From the NCBI GenBank assembly GCA_037833965.1, contig AP031352.1, positions 10,148,501-10,212,500 on the forward strand: a stretch of DNA of 64,000 nucleotides. The letters run 5' to 3'. The notes beneath the pieces were generated by a model that saw only the letters and a program-made list of their open reading frames with translations, was not told the DNA's origin and searched no databases. Made by a program: the position numbers and the translations under genes. The stretch comes from Marchantia polymorpha subsp. ruderalis (Eukaryota; Streptophyta; Marchantiopsida; Marchantiales; Marchantiaceae). The first letter of the stretch is position 1. Each line of letters starts with the position of its first letter. Positions 47,835 through 61,093 of the stretch are shown here, one piece after another.

Positions 47835-49930
47835 CAGTTGGCTGACGATGCACGAACTGTCGTACAATGAATGTTGATGACTTTGACACACAACTGATTT
47901 ACATAAATGCGATAATAAAGGTTTGCTGATAAAAGTGAGCTTTAGACAACGATAGAACTTGCAAATGTATGCTGTATCTTGAAAAGATAATGATTGATCA
48001 CCACCTTTCCTCTTTATAGCTGTCACCTGAGGCTTCAGACCAACGTCTCCTTCTCTCAACCGCAAAATCAACTGCCTTTGAAATTTGTTCTTAACAAGAA
48101 TCGTCAGATATCCTCTCAACTGCTTTCATGGAGTCCAGATCTGGCGCAAGACGTATACGTTGCGGTTTGATAGCTACTAGCCGTAAAAAAATGTCCCTTC
48201 ATGCTCCATGGCGAGCCTGAGATGGATCGGTCCAAAATACCGCTGCATTGAAATTACTAATCGTTCTAAAACATGGATTACATTTCAAATATTTGGAACC
48301 GATGAAAACTTGAAGTGGGTGGTTGTTTCTTCACAGTGAATTCAGCTGCTGTTATCTCCTGGATTCATAATCGGTAAGTGGACGAGGTCCTTGTGTGAAT
48401 TGAGCTAGTGTATACATTCGCAGGCACTGCAGACAAATCCAAGTCAAAGGATAAATAACGCATATTCGAATTACGCAAGTTACGCTTATCACCGTTCTCG
48501 CCATGCCGTTGCACAACAGATGTGTCGTGACAATGCTTAAATATCGGATTGACCTATTGACTCGAGACATTGCCATGACAATCTTCTGCTCGGCTACAAA
48601 TTCTCAGCTCGAGCTAGCGTGAATATACTTGCAACAACGACAAGTTGCATGCAGTGGCCGTTGCAAGTTAATGAGTTCCCTTCGTACAAGTTATTTGTTT
48701 CGAAACCGATGTCCCATTTCTCTATCTACCGCTATGACTCGGATGGTCACCTTGCAAATGCGAACACAAACCTGTCAACGCGCATCACAATATCTGAATA
48801 TTTGATTCGATTGCAAACTCGCCACCATGGAACTGGAGTTTAGAACCTCACTGTTCGTTTCTTGTGATACAAGTCTCCAGCTCCTTAGAATTTCTGGAAG
48901 GTGTGCACCTAGACCGTGGTAAATTCACTGCATCCACTCGGCTCGACTTCGGAAAATTGTGTAACATTGCTGGCCCAGAAGATTCTGTGCATATTTGAAA
49001 ACTTCGTTCCAAATGAAAAGAGAATAAGCATTCGTCTATGCATTTCTTTCTTTGAAATTTGGCCGCGCAAGGTGAGCTCTTATTTCTCTCTATGCTGCTC
49101 CAGTCCATCGTTCACTAACGATAAACCTCGACTTTCCACATCGTCTATACTGACAGAGAAAATGTGGAATATAGTGATATTTATACCTTCTAAATTTACA
49201 TCTATGAAAATTTTCTTTGCAAAATTGGTAAATGCGGTTCCGTCAGGGAAGGGGGTATGGATCACTGCGGCGCCGACGTATCTTACGAGGTGATAGTCTT
49301 TAACAAAATATCGATAAATGTGCGACGCACGAGGAGAACTAATCTCGGACTCAAGCCAATGATCTTGCTACTCGAATTGCCTTTCCAACCCAGGCGAAAG
49401 GTATTCGTCGAAATTGCTGCATGCAAGCAGTTCACCCGCAGATGTGAGAAGTCGGTCCATGCCTCACTGTCATGGATGAAAAACTCTGTTTGTTGCTGTT
49501 TCCAACACTAAACTGATTTACAGAAGGGCTACAAAATTGGTTTGCTGACTAAAAGTGAGCTAGAACGATAGAACTTGCAAATTAATGTTGTATCTTTGAG
49601 AAGATACTGATTCATCAGACTGGTGGACTCCACATCTGGCCCATGAAAGTTACGTTGAGGCTAGTAGCTGTCAAACGGATGTAAACATATGTATCATTGT
49701 TCTCGATGGCGAGCCTTAGATCAACTTATCAAATACATGGCTGCATTGGAACTTCCTATCGTGCTAAAACAAAGATTACGTTTCAAATATTTTGAACTGA
49801 GAAGAAAATGAAATAGATTATTGTACTTCCAAAGTGAAGTCAGACGCAATGCATTCAACTGCTGGTATCTCCTGGTTGAATATTGGTAGGCCGATTCAGC
49901 AAATCCCCACGCTGAATGCGACCTGGTCTT
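47835..49930. repeat. Shared upstream flank of the X2 lipase (copy 3)
   Basis: 47890-48840 matches 34330-35340, and 49640-49880 resembles 35760-35990. A part at 48850-48950 resembles 28520-28560. No gene was recognised. It should contain the X2 promoter, but I cannot point to a TATA box with confidence. Confidence 0.65.
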
Positions 49931-49933
49931 ATT

Positions 49934-51013
49934 ATCAATCCCCACGCCTTTCCATTCCGTATGACGATTGGGATGCTCTTGTAATCAATGGCTGTGAAGT
50001 CAACTCCTGAAACGAAGTTATAGTGCTATTCGATGATCAATCATCTGACGTTTTTGGAGTTAGAATTTTATTTTTATGGTAGGAACAATGCGGTTGCTTG
50101 TTGTTTATAAGAAAGAGGATACGTCAGGTTTCTGAGCGGCTCAACTTTTCCCAGGTTGGCGTTTTAAAAGGGAAGATTATAAATGCTACTCCATTTTAAA
50201 AGTGCGCTGCCGACTCGAAGACCAGCCATAAAAACAAGGATGAGTCCCTTGTCGACAAGTATGGATGCAGTTGAAGGATCACGGTTTCAATTACCATGGC
50301 ACAGAAGTCATGTATAGTGGTGTCTTGGGCACAGAACTTACGTGTGAAATTTACATCGGCTGTGTGTACTATCAATGACTTCGTCATATGGTTGGAGACA
50401 AGTATCAGGTGCGCGAAGCTTGGCTTAAATCATATGGTTTTTATCTCAAGAAGTTCGTGCAATTTGGAATATTCGTTCTGGACTTCTTGCCAAACTGAGT
50501 CATGTTGTTTGGTTCACCATGGGATCTATGTTCTGTGTCATGCTTGGTTTTGTCTGTTGCCGTACCAAATGCATAACCAAATGCCTGTTCACCCCGTAAT
50601 TTTGTCCTTAGGTGAGATCCACTGGTGCTGTGAATCCTGTGACACGACAGCCTGTTAAAGGGCGAAAGTTTGGAAGTGGTATTCGTTTCGGAGAGATGGA
50701 GCGAGATTCGTTACTTGCTCATGGTGCAGCGTACTTGTTGCATGATAGGCTACATACTTGCTCAGACTATCCAACTGCGGACATTTGTGTTCGATTTGGA
50801 AGTCTGTTGCCTACCCCACCTGTAATTCAGCAGAAGAGCAGTGCAGCTTTTGCTATGGAATTAGGGTCAAGTAAAGAGAGCAAAGTCATCTGTAGAGTGT
50901 GCAATTCAAGTCGGGATATTGAGCTTGTGGCCATGCCTTACGTTTTCAGATATACTGCCTCAGAGTTGGCAGCCATGAACATCAAATTAATACTTACAAT
51001 TAGCAATGGCTGA
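49934..51013 (+). pseudogene. NRPA2: RNA polymerase I second-largest subunit, 3' exons, decayed (copy 2)
   Basis: Exon remnants are 49934-49999 (INPHAFPFRMTIGMLL, then TAA), 50155-50408 ([39 protein letters not shown]) and 50612-51013 (VRSTGAVNPVTRQPVKGRK to ELAAMNIKLILTISNG). The last exon is open to a natural-looking stop. The first exon has a TAA and its donor GT is mutated to TC. A base is missing before GFNYHG in both copies. One zinc-site cysteine is lost (CVRFGS). It is a close copy of 27311-28396 with partly different damage, so the two share an already broken ancestor. Confidence 0.85.
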
Positions 51014-54000
51014 TATATAAAAGTAAATCTATTTTCAGCTTCACATCCTCCCCATTTGTACATTTGACGAATTTGAATGCAATGCACTTCGTCGAGCCGA
51101 GCGGATGCTTTGAGTTTACCACGCTCTTTGAGTGCACACCTTTGAGAAATGTCCAGGAGCTTGATACATGTATCACAAGAGACGAACAGTGAAGGTCCGT
51201 CCAATTTTTCGGAGAACTTTCGGCGAAACTCAATTCTGGTTGGAAATTTTTCATTTATGATCAGAATTGAATCAGCAAGAGAAATTTTGTTCTTCACAGC
51301 AGTAAACACATTGGTATCTTCTTGTTAATGGATGACAGTTTATTAAAGTTAATTTTAAACTGATGCAAGGTAGAAGCTCGAATACCCCTCCAGCCTTGTA
51401 GCCACTTCCTTGTGATCTCGATACGAACTCAGACCTCTCTACCTACAATCCCGTTGCAGTAGTTAGTAACACTAGCGAACTTGCTTCACATTGCCAGGCC
51501 TGCTTCGCTGTTTAGACATGATTGATACGATTTTCTTCCCATTAATTTACATTTCGTCTGTTTCGATCTCGTACAGTTGTTCATCAGTCAGATAAATTCC
51601 GCCCATATTCAGTGCAGAACATTTGAGCTTTCTTGAGACAGACACTTGGTAGGAAGAAATATCGGTGAGAAATTTTCATTCAACACAGCAATAACAATGA
51701 GATAGTGGTTGGAATCTTATACAAATTCTATTATTGGTCTGAAAGATTATCGCTAACGACTTTTTGTCAGATTTAATTTAGAAATCGCAGGAGAGGTATG
51801 CAAGAAGATCTTCACAAAACGAAGAAGAGGAACAGCTCCACAGAAATTTTGGAAGGTCATACATGGCTGTCATCTACAATAGCATTTTCATCCGTGGATT
51901 ACGGTTGGAGTAAGGCACAGCATCGTCTCCAACCAGTTCTTGTGTTATCAAGATCTATGAGGTTGTTCATTGAGGTTCAAGGCTTGTCACATAGCCCCTA
52001 AAGTTCTCACAGAAGAGATCGTTACATTCAGGAGAACAAACTTGGAGAAAATTATAAGATATATTCTCCTAAAATGAATGAACCAAAAGATCATACATTT
52101 AGGTGAGCTTTTAATGACTCCACTTTTTTTGCCCAAATTGGTAAAGTTTTTTCCCAAATTGCTTTTACGGCACTAACATAAGTGTGTTTTGACAGGACCA
52201 GTATACTCTGCACTTGAAATGCTTTCACGCTCCACCATGTTCTGATAAGGACATCCCCGAGATTTCTTAAATATTCTTAAGATCCTTGGGAGTACCGGTG
52301 CAGTAGGAGTCAGTGGTGTGAGTTACCTGAGTAGAATCTCCATAGACAGAATACAGTATATGATTTTTTTCCACAATATCACGAAATGGATCTCATCAGT
52401 TCGTATTTTCACTTGCACCACTAACTACGTGACCTGATGCTTAAGGGCAGATGTCCCTGTAACCAGTATCTATCATCCGCTCAGAGCAGTGCAGAAATTG
52501 GCAACTGAGTTGGATTGTGGCAATGGGTATCTGAGTCAAAAAAACTTTAAATGTCAAACTCGAAACATTTATTTTTAATAATGCATGTATGAAAGTTTGA
52601 AAGTATGTACACAATTTATTTATACTGTAAAACATTTCAGCATATAGTAAATTTTAAAAGTTTAATGTTAAATGTCATCAGTAGAACGAAGGGACTTCAT
52701 ATTCTTTAAATCAATGAAATTAGTGTACTTTATTACATAAAAATATTTTTTACTTGGCTTTTATAATGTAACTAAGTCAAAATCTTTTACTGTAAAATTA
52801 GATTGAGCAATAAGAAGCCCATTTAATGTGTATCAAAAAATTCAGTTTGATTTAATTTGCTAATTGGAGATTAAACTTTAAAATATATATGTATTTAAGT
52901 CCAAAAATTCTAAACATTGAGTATTATGTTCTTCGACTTGTATATTCAAATTTCTTGTTTAAATGATCCACTGACAAATATTTAGTGATGATAAATCCTT
53001 ATAATATTTTTAGACCCTTCTTTGAATATTATTTGATAAACTTGGTGAAAATTCGCAAGATTCATTTGCTTAAAAATTTCTATGAATGTATATGTTTTTT
53101 CTAATTTGAATTTTTCATCTGCTTCAGATTTTTGTTAAAAAAAATTTCAGCTAAAATTTGATACCCATAATAATCTTCAACAAGATATTAACAGATTCGC
53201 TCTAAATTTTCTTGAAATTATTTCATATCAGATTTTGTGCATTTCAATCAAAATTTGAGCAAATCTGTTTAGAATTTTTATAAAAGGAAAATTCCTTATT
53301 TTCATTGATTAAATGTAATAAAATATTTGAGTCATATGTTATCTAGTTTCAATTTGTGTCAAATATGATTATTGGAAAAATTTACATATTAAGTTTTATA
53401 TATGGACAGTTTATGCCATAGTTTTTTTTTTAAACATGAAAATAACATGTTAAGATGTTGTGAAGTTAGTATAACAAGTTGCTTGATTATTTTTATATTT
53501 AAATTACAATTATTTTTTCTCATATCTTGAAATATCTTTATGCTCTCTTGATGTTAAAGGATATCCTGCCTATGTAAAAGAAGTCACTTGTCAACTCACC
53601 AAGAATTTCCTTTAATAAGAGGAGTATCAAGCTATGCGCTGTCTCCATTTGAATCTTGGAAAGATTACAAGTTTATTAGATCACTCAATGAACGTTATCA
53701 TAAATCGTAGGGCATGACTATATGGACCCTTAAACTAAATCGAATAAATTTGAATTAGAAATCATATCTTCGTACTATTGATGCGTTGTGAGTAGAAAAA
53801 TTAAGCAACTGCTCGAAGTATCGATTCACAGAAAAAATGAACCTCTACGAAGTGATATAACCCATAATGTACAATTAATCACAAATGATTTTGCTTGCAT
53901 CCAACTTGATAAATCAAGGTAGGGTAATCTATCCAGGTCGATCAATCTGATAGACCTTGCGATCATTCTATAGAATTTGATTTAGTGCCTACCAACTCTC

Positions 54001-54550
54001 TTTGCGAGGTGGAGCTTATTGGGTCCATTTTTTGCACAGTCCCTTTATTGGGTCCATAAGTACTATTCACTAGCGGTAACTCTGTCTTCACCTTCAAAGG
54101 CGATTGGGGTGACAGCTGCATAGAGATTACACTTTATGTCTTCGAAAGTACAGTATATCCACTCCTTGCAAAGTAGGAAATACACGAGGATCTGATACGA
54201 AGTATGTAGTCTGTGCACAGGGTTTCCGTGACAAATGAAGCCGGTTATAAAGTTTACAGTTCATAAGTATGAATTAAAAAGTAACTACTTTGTTTCAGGG
54301 GTGGAAAAAGCCCGATTTTTATTGAAATAATTCGGGTTGATTGAAGAACCTAATTTCAACAATGGTTTTAATCAATTATATAAGACTACCGGTAACTAAG
54401 CAGCATATAACAATGTAGTAGCAAATAGTTCATGCTTCTAGGAGTTCATTATCATTATCGGATTCATCTGATATCAAAATTGGACTCGTCCTCAACATTT
54501 GACTGACTTGAGATTATATTTGTAGCGCGAGCATAAAGATGAAAAATCCA
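51014..54550. other. Spacer; AT-rich after 52.5 kb
   Basis: 51014-51330 matches 28397-28700. 52150-52540 matches 30440-30830. 52550-54500 is very AT-rich with nothing recognised. Confidence 0.5.
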
Positions 54551-54553
54551 CGT

Positions 54554-54584
54554 GTCCGAAAAAGGGTATTACCCTTTTTCGGAC
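54554..54584. repeat. 31-bp perfect hairpin (15-bp arms)
   Basis: GTCCGAAAAAGGGTA and its complement separated by one base. With its A/T-rich stem interior it could be a relic of a terminal repeat pair brought together. Confidence 0.85.
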
Positions 54585-55239
54585 TTAAATTTGCTACTTA
54601 ATTCCTTCACTCAATCATCAAGAGACGGTAGGTACTTTGTGATACAACTAGAACTGAGTCTACAATTGAATAAAGATGTGTTTGGATATAAAGCTTCATC
54701 CGGAGTAAATATAAACCTTGTCATGGATCTGATATGTTTTTCCAATTCTAATAGTCGAAAATGAAAGATGGAGAAAGATAGATGAGATCGCTACCTGTCG
54801 TAGACAAAAAGGACATAAAGTTCTAAACAATGTGGTTTTTCCAAGGGGTGTATGAGCACAAGGTTTCAGAATAAGATGCAAATACATCAGTCAACCAAGG
54901 CCAAGGAGCTAAAACATGACAGCGAAGGTTTCTCATGAGGAGACTGTAAAAGAATACATGTAAAAATCTATGGATCAGTACATGGATGTTACTGCTGGAG
55001 GATCGGACAGCGGATATATATACACACATAGCTGCGAGGACAAAAAGTTCCAGGGCGAATGGTGGAGGAGCTCTTGCCGCATACCTCTTTGAAAACATTG
55101 CTGAGTTCATGGAGTTCATTTGGATCCAACAGTATCTCAAGATTGTCAAAATGTCATTAGAAAGGGGAAGAGTAGCTGAACCAGATCAAGCAGGAAGAAC
55201 AGCGGGCCGGAGGCTGGAGTGCTTTCCGACGGGTATGAC

Positions 55240-55667
55240 CAGGCATGGTTGTATTAGGCGATCGTATATACGGTCGCCTAAATTACCTAAACTTGATGGT
55301 GATTAGGCGACTAAATTAAGGTAGTTACGATTTGGCGTGTACATTTTATAAGCAATGGAGAGTGGACACGTATGTAGAATTGACGGATTTTTTTAAAAAA
55401 AATTATACATTAATGTAATTTTTTTAGAAAAAAAATTTGAAAAATTTTTACTCTGAAAAAAAAGTTTAGTAAACTAAATTAGCCTAAATTAATTTTTTAG
55501 AAATTAAATTGATGTAAATTTCCTTTTTAGTGTACTAAATTAGCCTAAATGAACTTTGTAAGGAGACTAAATTCGCCTAAATTAATGTTTTTGAATAGAC
55601 TAAAGTAAGTTTTTCGAGTAGACTAAATTATACGTATTTAGGTGGGAGACTATTATATCCATGCCTG
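55240..55667. mobile_element. 428-bp hAT-type MITE with 8-bp duplication
   Basis: The ends are CAGGCATGG and its complement CCATGCCTG. The exact 8-bp duplication GGTATGAC lies at 55232-55239 and 55668-55675. The interior is AT-rich with repeated 'gactaaattagcctaaatta' and a near-palindrome at about 55255-55282 around CGTATATACG. Eight-bp duplications and a CAGG-type end are hallmarks of hAT elements. It is too short to encode a transposase. Confidence 0.88.
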
Positions 55668-55675
55668 GGTATGAC

Positions 55676-57654
55676 CCTTCACTTACAGTGAAGAGCTCTC
55701 TACTACTTAAGGATGTCGATATCTTTAGCACATATCAGCTCTTATCAGTTTTATCACATGTGAGAGCAAATGATGACTGTGGGAGCTTTCCCCCAATTCT
55801 TCTTCACCAAAATTTGATCTGTCCAAATTATTTCCAATGACTCTGTCTAGTTCGACTGTTTCTAAAAATGAGGGTTAAATGAATGTGCTTCAAGGAAAAA
55901 TCATAGCATTTATGGGCTGCATCAATTTCAGGGGCCTTGCTTCGTTTGAAAAATTTACAATCTGGAAGATCCAATCTCCCAACCCAATAAGATTGGGAGA
56001 AAAAAAACTTACTCTGTGTAGATTCCAGATGTATCTTTCAGTATAAACAGTTACCAAATAGTTATAGTAAGTCTTAGCTTGATTTTTTTTCTGCGAAAGA
56101 CATTTGCTTGTTGGACACATACCTATATTTTATTCCATGGACATCCTTTCTTTTTATCTCAGTATAAGCTCTTAAATTTTTTCACTCTGAATCCTCTGAA
56201 AATCAGTATTTTCCTTTTTTGTTATTTCACATACACCTTTGAAGTTTTATATTATATATTTTTTCAAGATACATATGTAGAAAATGTATGCAATGTGTCG
56301 ATCTTGTTTATGCTGTTCATCTTGAAAAAAGGAAAGATGTCACAACCTTCTTGAACTATTCAATAGTAAGTAGAAAATTGTTAAATTGATCACATTTGGT
56401 CATGGAATGTGTTTATAATCTGTTGTGCTACTCTACTCCTGATTACATTTGAGCTTAAATTTAGAATTGTTTGACACTTCATAGAGGTGATGTTATATTG
56501 ATGGGCATAATAACCAGTAAATTAGAAGTCACAAATATATTTTTATTGAGGCCATTGTCTTTGTATCAAATCTTTAGATGTGTACTTCAAAAATCTTTCA
56601 TTATTGACTCTGGCGATTACAGAATGTATATAGTTAAGAATAAAAATAAAGAAAATAGAAAAAACTAGTTGTACAACTTGTGAATGCATGGAGGGAACCT
56701 TTGAGATATAGTGCTTTTTTGAGGTTTGGTTGAGTGGTTTGGGACCAAAGCATGACTTGAGAAACTATATCATTCATTTGTGTGCATATATACATATATA
56801 CTTAATATTTTTCTCCGGTAGTGAGTTCCAACAAGTCAAGTTTGATCTTCACCAAAACTCTACCTCTTCAGGAATTGAAATCGTGATGGACACGACAAAC
56901 GTCGATCTGACCAACCAAAAATTGCAAAATACCAACATACTAATCACCGAGCGAATGGGAACCACTTGGAAAATGGACAAAATCACCCGGACACGATAAA
57001 AACAGGATTGGCTGTATAAATATCATCTTACTCTAATCTAATGGATCCATGTGATTTTTCTATGAACGCTAGGTACGGGAAACGAGCAAGAGCGTCATCT
57101 GAATACGGTTTTAGAGTAAGTGGTTTGCGACAGTCAACGATTGCATCGACCAGGTGTTAGCAAGATCTGAAACTGGGCACCTTCCAACCGGGATGGGACT
57201 AGGACTGTCAGAGGGTTCAAATATCTTCATGCCCAAGGATAGACTGATAGCTCACTCCATGGCAGACCAGATTTTTCTTATCGAACCAGGGATCCAAATC
57301 AAGAAAAGAATAAAGGAAAAATTTCATTGATTTCATAAATGTTCGAGAGACGAGTGCTAAAGTGACTTGTTCACATGCTCTGAGTGGATAGACCCCCAAC
57401 GGTGAAATGGTACATAACCAGTAAAAGTTGATTCTACGTCAAGTACTGATTAAATTGTGGCTATCTCCGCATGAATATCATATGGGCAACAGCTGATTTT
57501 GCTTATTGAGATATCTATACCTCTATAGACTACTGGGACTAATCGTACGATTGAAGGCATAAACCTCTCCAACAACCGCTGCTGATGATATTTCTATTAT
57601 CACTAACTACTACTACTGGGACCATGGATTAATAAGTTTCATGAATAAGTTTCA
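55676..57654. repeat. Spacer; right half is the lipase downstream flank
   Basis: 55676-56680 holds nothing recognised. 56690-57650 matches 31735-32260 and 38800-39560, including a minisatellite unit near 56820-56880. At 57620-57655 the string 'aataagtttcat' is doubled at the junction where X1 lost its 3' coding end. Confidence 0.6.
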
Positions 57655-60588
57655 TAGTCTGCGTCAAGCTCATGAATTCCAGCGCACCTTCGGGAGGCGA
57701 GTATAAATCCTGCCCTCCGTAGACCACCAACATCGGAAGGTCGCTGGGAATATCTTTGGGCTCGTAAGTCGGAGGGTCGGTTTTGCCCTCGTATGCCAGC
57801 GCATTGAAGGCTGACGACCCGTATTCGAAGTGCTGAAAGGTACTCGTCGAGATTCCTGCATGCAAGCAGTTCACGCGATGATGTGAGAAGTCAGTCCATG
57901 CTTTGCTCCAAAAGTATCAAATCCATGTGAATCGATCCAGCCCTGCTTGCCTTCCTTCCTTCTAATCTAGTCAAGATCGATCGTCCAGTTTACCCTGATG
58001 GAGGTGCTCGAGATTCTTGTACGACGTCACTCCATCCCACCCCTTGGCAAGCGAGAGCACACTCGGACCCAGGCAACAATCGGGGCCTTTATTATGTACA
58101 TGCATGCACAGCAACGAGAAACGGGTTCAGATATTAATCTGATTCCACAAACAAGTCGATCGACAGAAGGGTATCGATAAACCGAATCATCCCACGAGCA
58201 CATTTTTCTAAATCACTGGGAAAAACCGAATGAAGAAGGGATGGTCAGTCACCCGAGATGGCGAACCGCAGACGAGAAGTGGGGCCGGTCAATGGAATGG
58301 CATCTAGATGAAACTCCCTGGAGCACCACGGATTAGTATTAGCTATCGATCTTTCCTAACTTCACCAAAATCTTTTCATCGCTGCTGATGTGGTCAGATC
58401 GAAGATAATCCATTTCATGTCAAGTGAAGCATGCTGCTGATGCCATACTGACCTCGGAAAGTTGAACGCACCGAGCCTGTTGTCGTGCCATTCGTCGTCG
58501 CTCGTGCCTAAGGCCTGTAATCACAATACAGCGGCTGTCATAGTCGATTCTTGATTGCAATCCCGTAGTCAGCACTATCAAGTCTCACATAATGAAACAG
58601 AAATGGAGAAGGCGGTCGGAAGCCTCACCGAGGGAAATGGAATAGGATCCCAGGCTTGCAGGAACTCTGAAGTAGTCTTCCCCCGATAGAAGGCGGGAGC
58701 TATCAGAGTCAGAGTTTTCATGAGACTGGCGACGCCCGCGTTCGTGGCTGCGGCTGCCCCGACTGCGGCGCTCTGCATACATCCATCCAACCAGTCACGG
58801 GAAATAAGCTGGAGCTCGAAGCCAGAAAGATTATCTTACATGTAAGGAGGGAGGAAATCACTTCAAGGATACATTCGCGCACCAGAGAGACGCCAACAAT
58901 ATGCACTTTGGAACCGGTCTCGCCGCTGATGTATGTCAGCAGCTCTACGTGCTGATCCCAAGTCCAGTTCCAGTACGCATGCATGGTCGTATCCTTCCTG
59001 TCAGTCATTAGCAAGAGCCAGCAAATACTTGCAAAAACGACACACAAATGCTACGAATCATCAATTTCCAAGCGAAAATCACGAAAAACCGGGAGGATCG
59101 TGTTGTACTTACAGCATCGTTGGGAGTAGGCTTCCGATGCTTGTGGCTCCAGAGCGTCGCCCGCTCGTGACCGATCCACACATCGAAGCCCTGCTCCATG
59201 ACCCTGAGCTGGAGCAGAGTGGCCACGGGCGTGAACCAGGTGCCCCTGTTGAGAAGCTCGCGGTGCATGAGCAGAACTGGGTCCCGGTCGACGAGTTCTG
59301 CATTTCGGGTTGGAGTCCGAGGTTGCTCTCGGCCATTGCTGCTAGTAAGTCCCCTTCTTGCAATGTTCAGCGAGGACAAGCCAGGTGGACATTCAGCACT
59401 GGAAGTAGATCCTCCTGACCCATTCGGTGGGGAGCTTGTTGACGATGGTGGCAAGCCTCCGTATCCGGATCTACCAGGTGGTGGGGAAATAGCAGATGTT
59501 GATGGTCCTGATGATCCCTCTCCGTAATTCCCTGCACCTGGTGGCGAGTTCGATTCTGAAGAAGTGGGAAGAGAGTAGGAAGGCGGCGGCGTGGATTCTT
59601 TTCCGTATGGCTCCGTTTCAGCAGGACTCGGTGCTCCATATCCGCCAGCAGCAGGAGGAGGGTTGAAGGACGTGGGAGATGAAGATCCTCCTCCTCTTGC
59701 GCCGGCACTTGGTGGTGAGTTCCTAGAACTGGCGGGACTGGGTGCCCCATATCTAGCGGCTGCCGGGGAAGAGTAAGACGATGGAGCTGAATTCGATCCT
59801 CCATATGTGCTTGCGCCTGGTGGGGAGACCGCAGAAGCAGTAGGAGCTCCATATTCACCGGGCGGAAAGAAGGAGGACGATGGCGGAGATAATCCTACAT
59901 ATGTGCCTTCACTTGGAGGCGAGGAGGAGGACGGATCACTGGGACCTCCATATCCACCAGGTGGAGAGCTCGAAGACGATGGCGGAGATGCTCCTCCATA
60001 TGTGCCTTCACTTGGAGGCGAGGAGGAGAATGGAACACTGGGACCTCCATATCCACCAGGTGGAGCGTTCGAAGACGATGGCGGATATGCTCCTCCATAT
60101 GTGCCTTCACTTGGAGGCGAGGAGGAGAATGGAACACTGGGACTTCCATATCCACCAGGTGGAGAGCTCAAAGATGATGGCGGAGATGCTCCTCCATATG
60201 TGCCTTCACTTGGAGGCGAGGAGGAGAACGGAACACTGGGACCTCCATATCCACCAGGTGGAGAGCTCGAAGACGATGGCGGAGATGCTCCTCCATATGT
60301 GCCTTCACTTGGAGGCGAGGAGGAGAATGGAACACTGGGACCTCCATATCCACCAGGTGGAGAGCTCAAAGATGATGGCGGAGATGCTCCTCCATATGTG
60401 CCTTCACTTGGAGGCGAGGAGGAGGACGGATCACTGGGACGTCCATATGCAGCAGGTGGAGAGCAGGAGGACGACGGCGGAGATGGTCCTCCATATGCTC
60501 CTTCACTTGGAGCCGAGAAGGAGGAAGGAGGAGGACTTGGAGATGGTGGACTTTCTGACCTGCTGCTAGGACTTGTGTTCGAGGGTAC
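57655..60588 (-). pseudogene. Lipase-family pseudogene X1, exons 2-8, cut by E4
   Basis: Exons by comparison with X2 (minus): 59113-60588 (5' cut by E4), 58883-58978, 58629-58772, 58453-58514, 58253-58317, 57994-58086, 57655-57855. Exon 2 stays open for 492 codons and has an expanded Pro/Gly/Tyr repeat. Damage: the exon 3 acceptor CAG is now CAT, five codons (HDVPK) are lost in exon 3, and the end of exon 8 with the catalytic His is deleted after SLTQT. Exon 1 and the start of exon 2 must lie beyond E4, outside the window. It retains GVSL and YGGQDLYSP. Confidence 0.85.
59868..60470 (-). repeat. 99-bp tandem repeat coding a 33-residue unit
   Basis: About six units of [20 protein letters not shown] plus TYGGASPPSSSSS. 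Several neighbouring units differ by only a few bases. X2 has three looser units in the same place, so this is a recent in-frame expansion in the extensin-like insert of X1. The long plus-strand frames here are by-products of the repeat. Confidence 0.88.
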
Positions 60589-61093
60589 TGTGGTACCCCA
60601 CTTTTGGCAATTTTGAGGAAATTAAAACATTTTTGGAAAACTGTACCCTGGCAGCATTGTAAATAGCCTTCGGTACATCAAAACAGAGTGAATCCGGAAG
60701 ATCGCGGGGATTCTCGAGGGATCTTGTAGAATCTGGGATTTGGGGTGCCGCAGTAAGGACAGGCACGACCCTCCCTGCGAGCTCCGCAGTTAGGATCTCT
60801 ACGGCGCAAGGCGCAAAACCCGCCTTCGGAGGTTGCGTCCGCGGCTGTAGGGAAACCCCCGTAATTAGGTAAACCCTCGGGCGCCTTGACCAAGTTGGAT
60901 CCCGTTGGAAAGAGCTCGACGCGCTGATTCCAACGAGCCCAAGAACGCTTGGAACGGACGAGGACTTAGGGAGTTATCGCTACTGGAAGAAACGGAGGCG
61001 GTCGCCTTCGGCGGAAGGATTTCGCCACCGGCGCGAATTCCGCCTACGCGGAAGGGGGATTCAAGTTTTGTCCTATGCACGGACGAAGGCGTT

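Noticed and set aside
59807-60616. Long plus-strand ORFs over the Pro-rich repeat (269 and 229 codons)
   Set aside because: They are read-through frames of the 99-bp repeat opposite the real lipase exon 2. The splice-consistent frame is on the minus strand.
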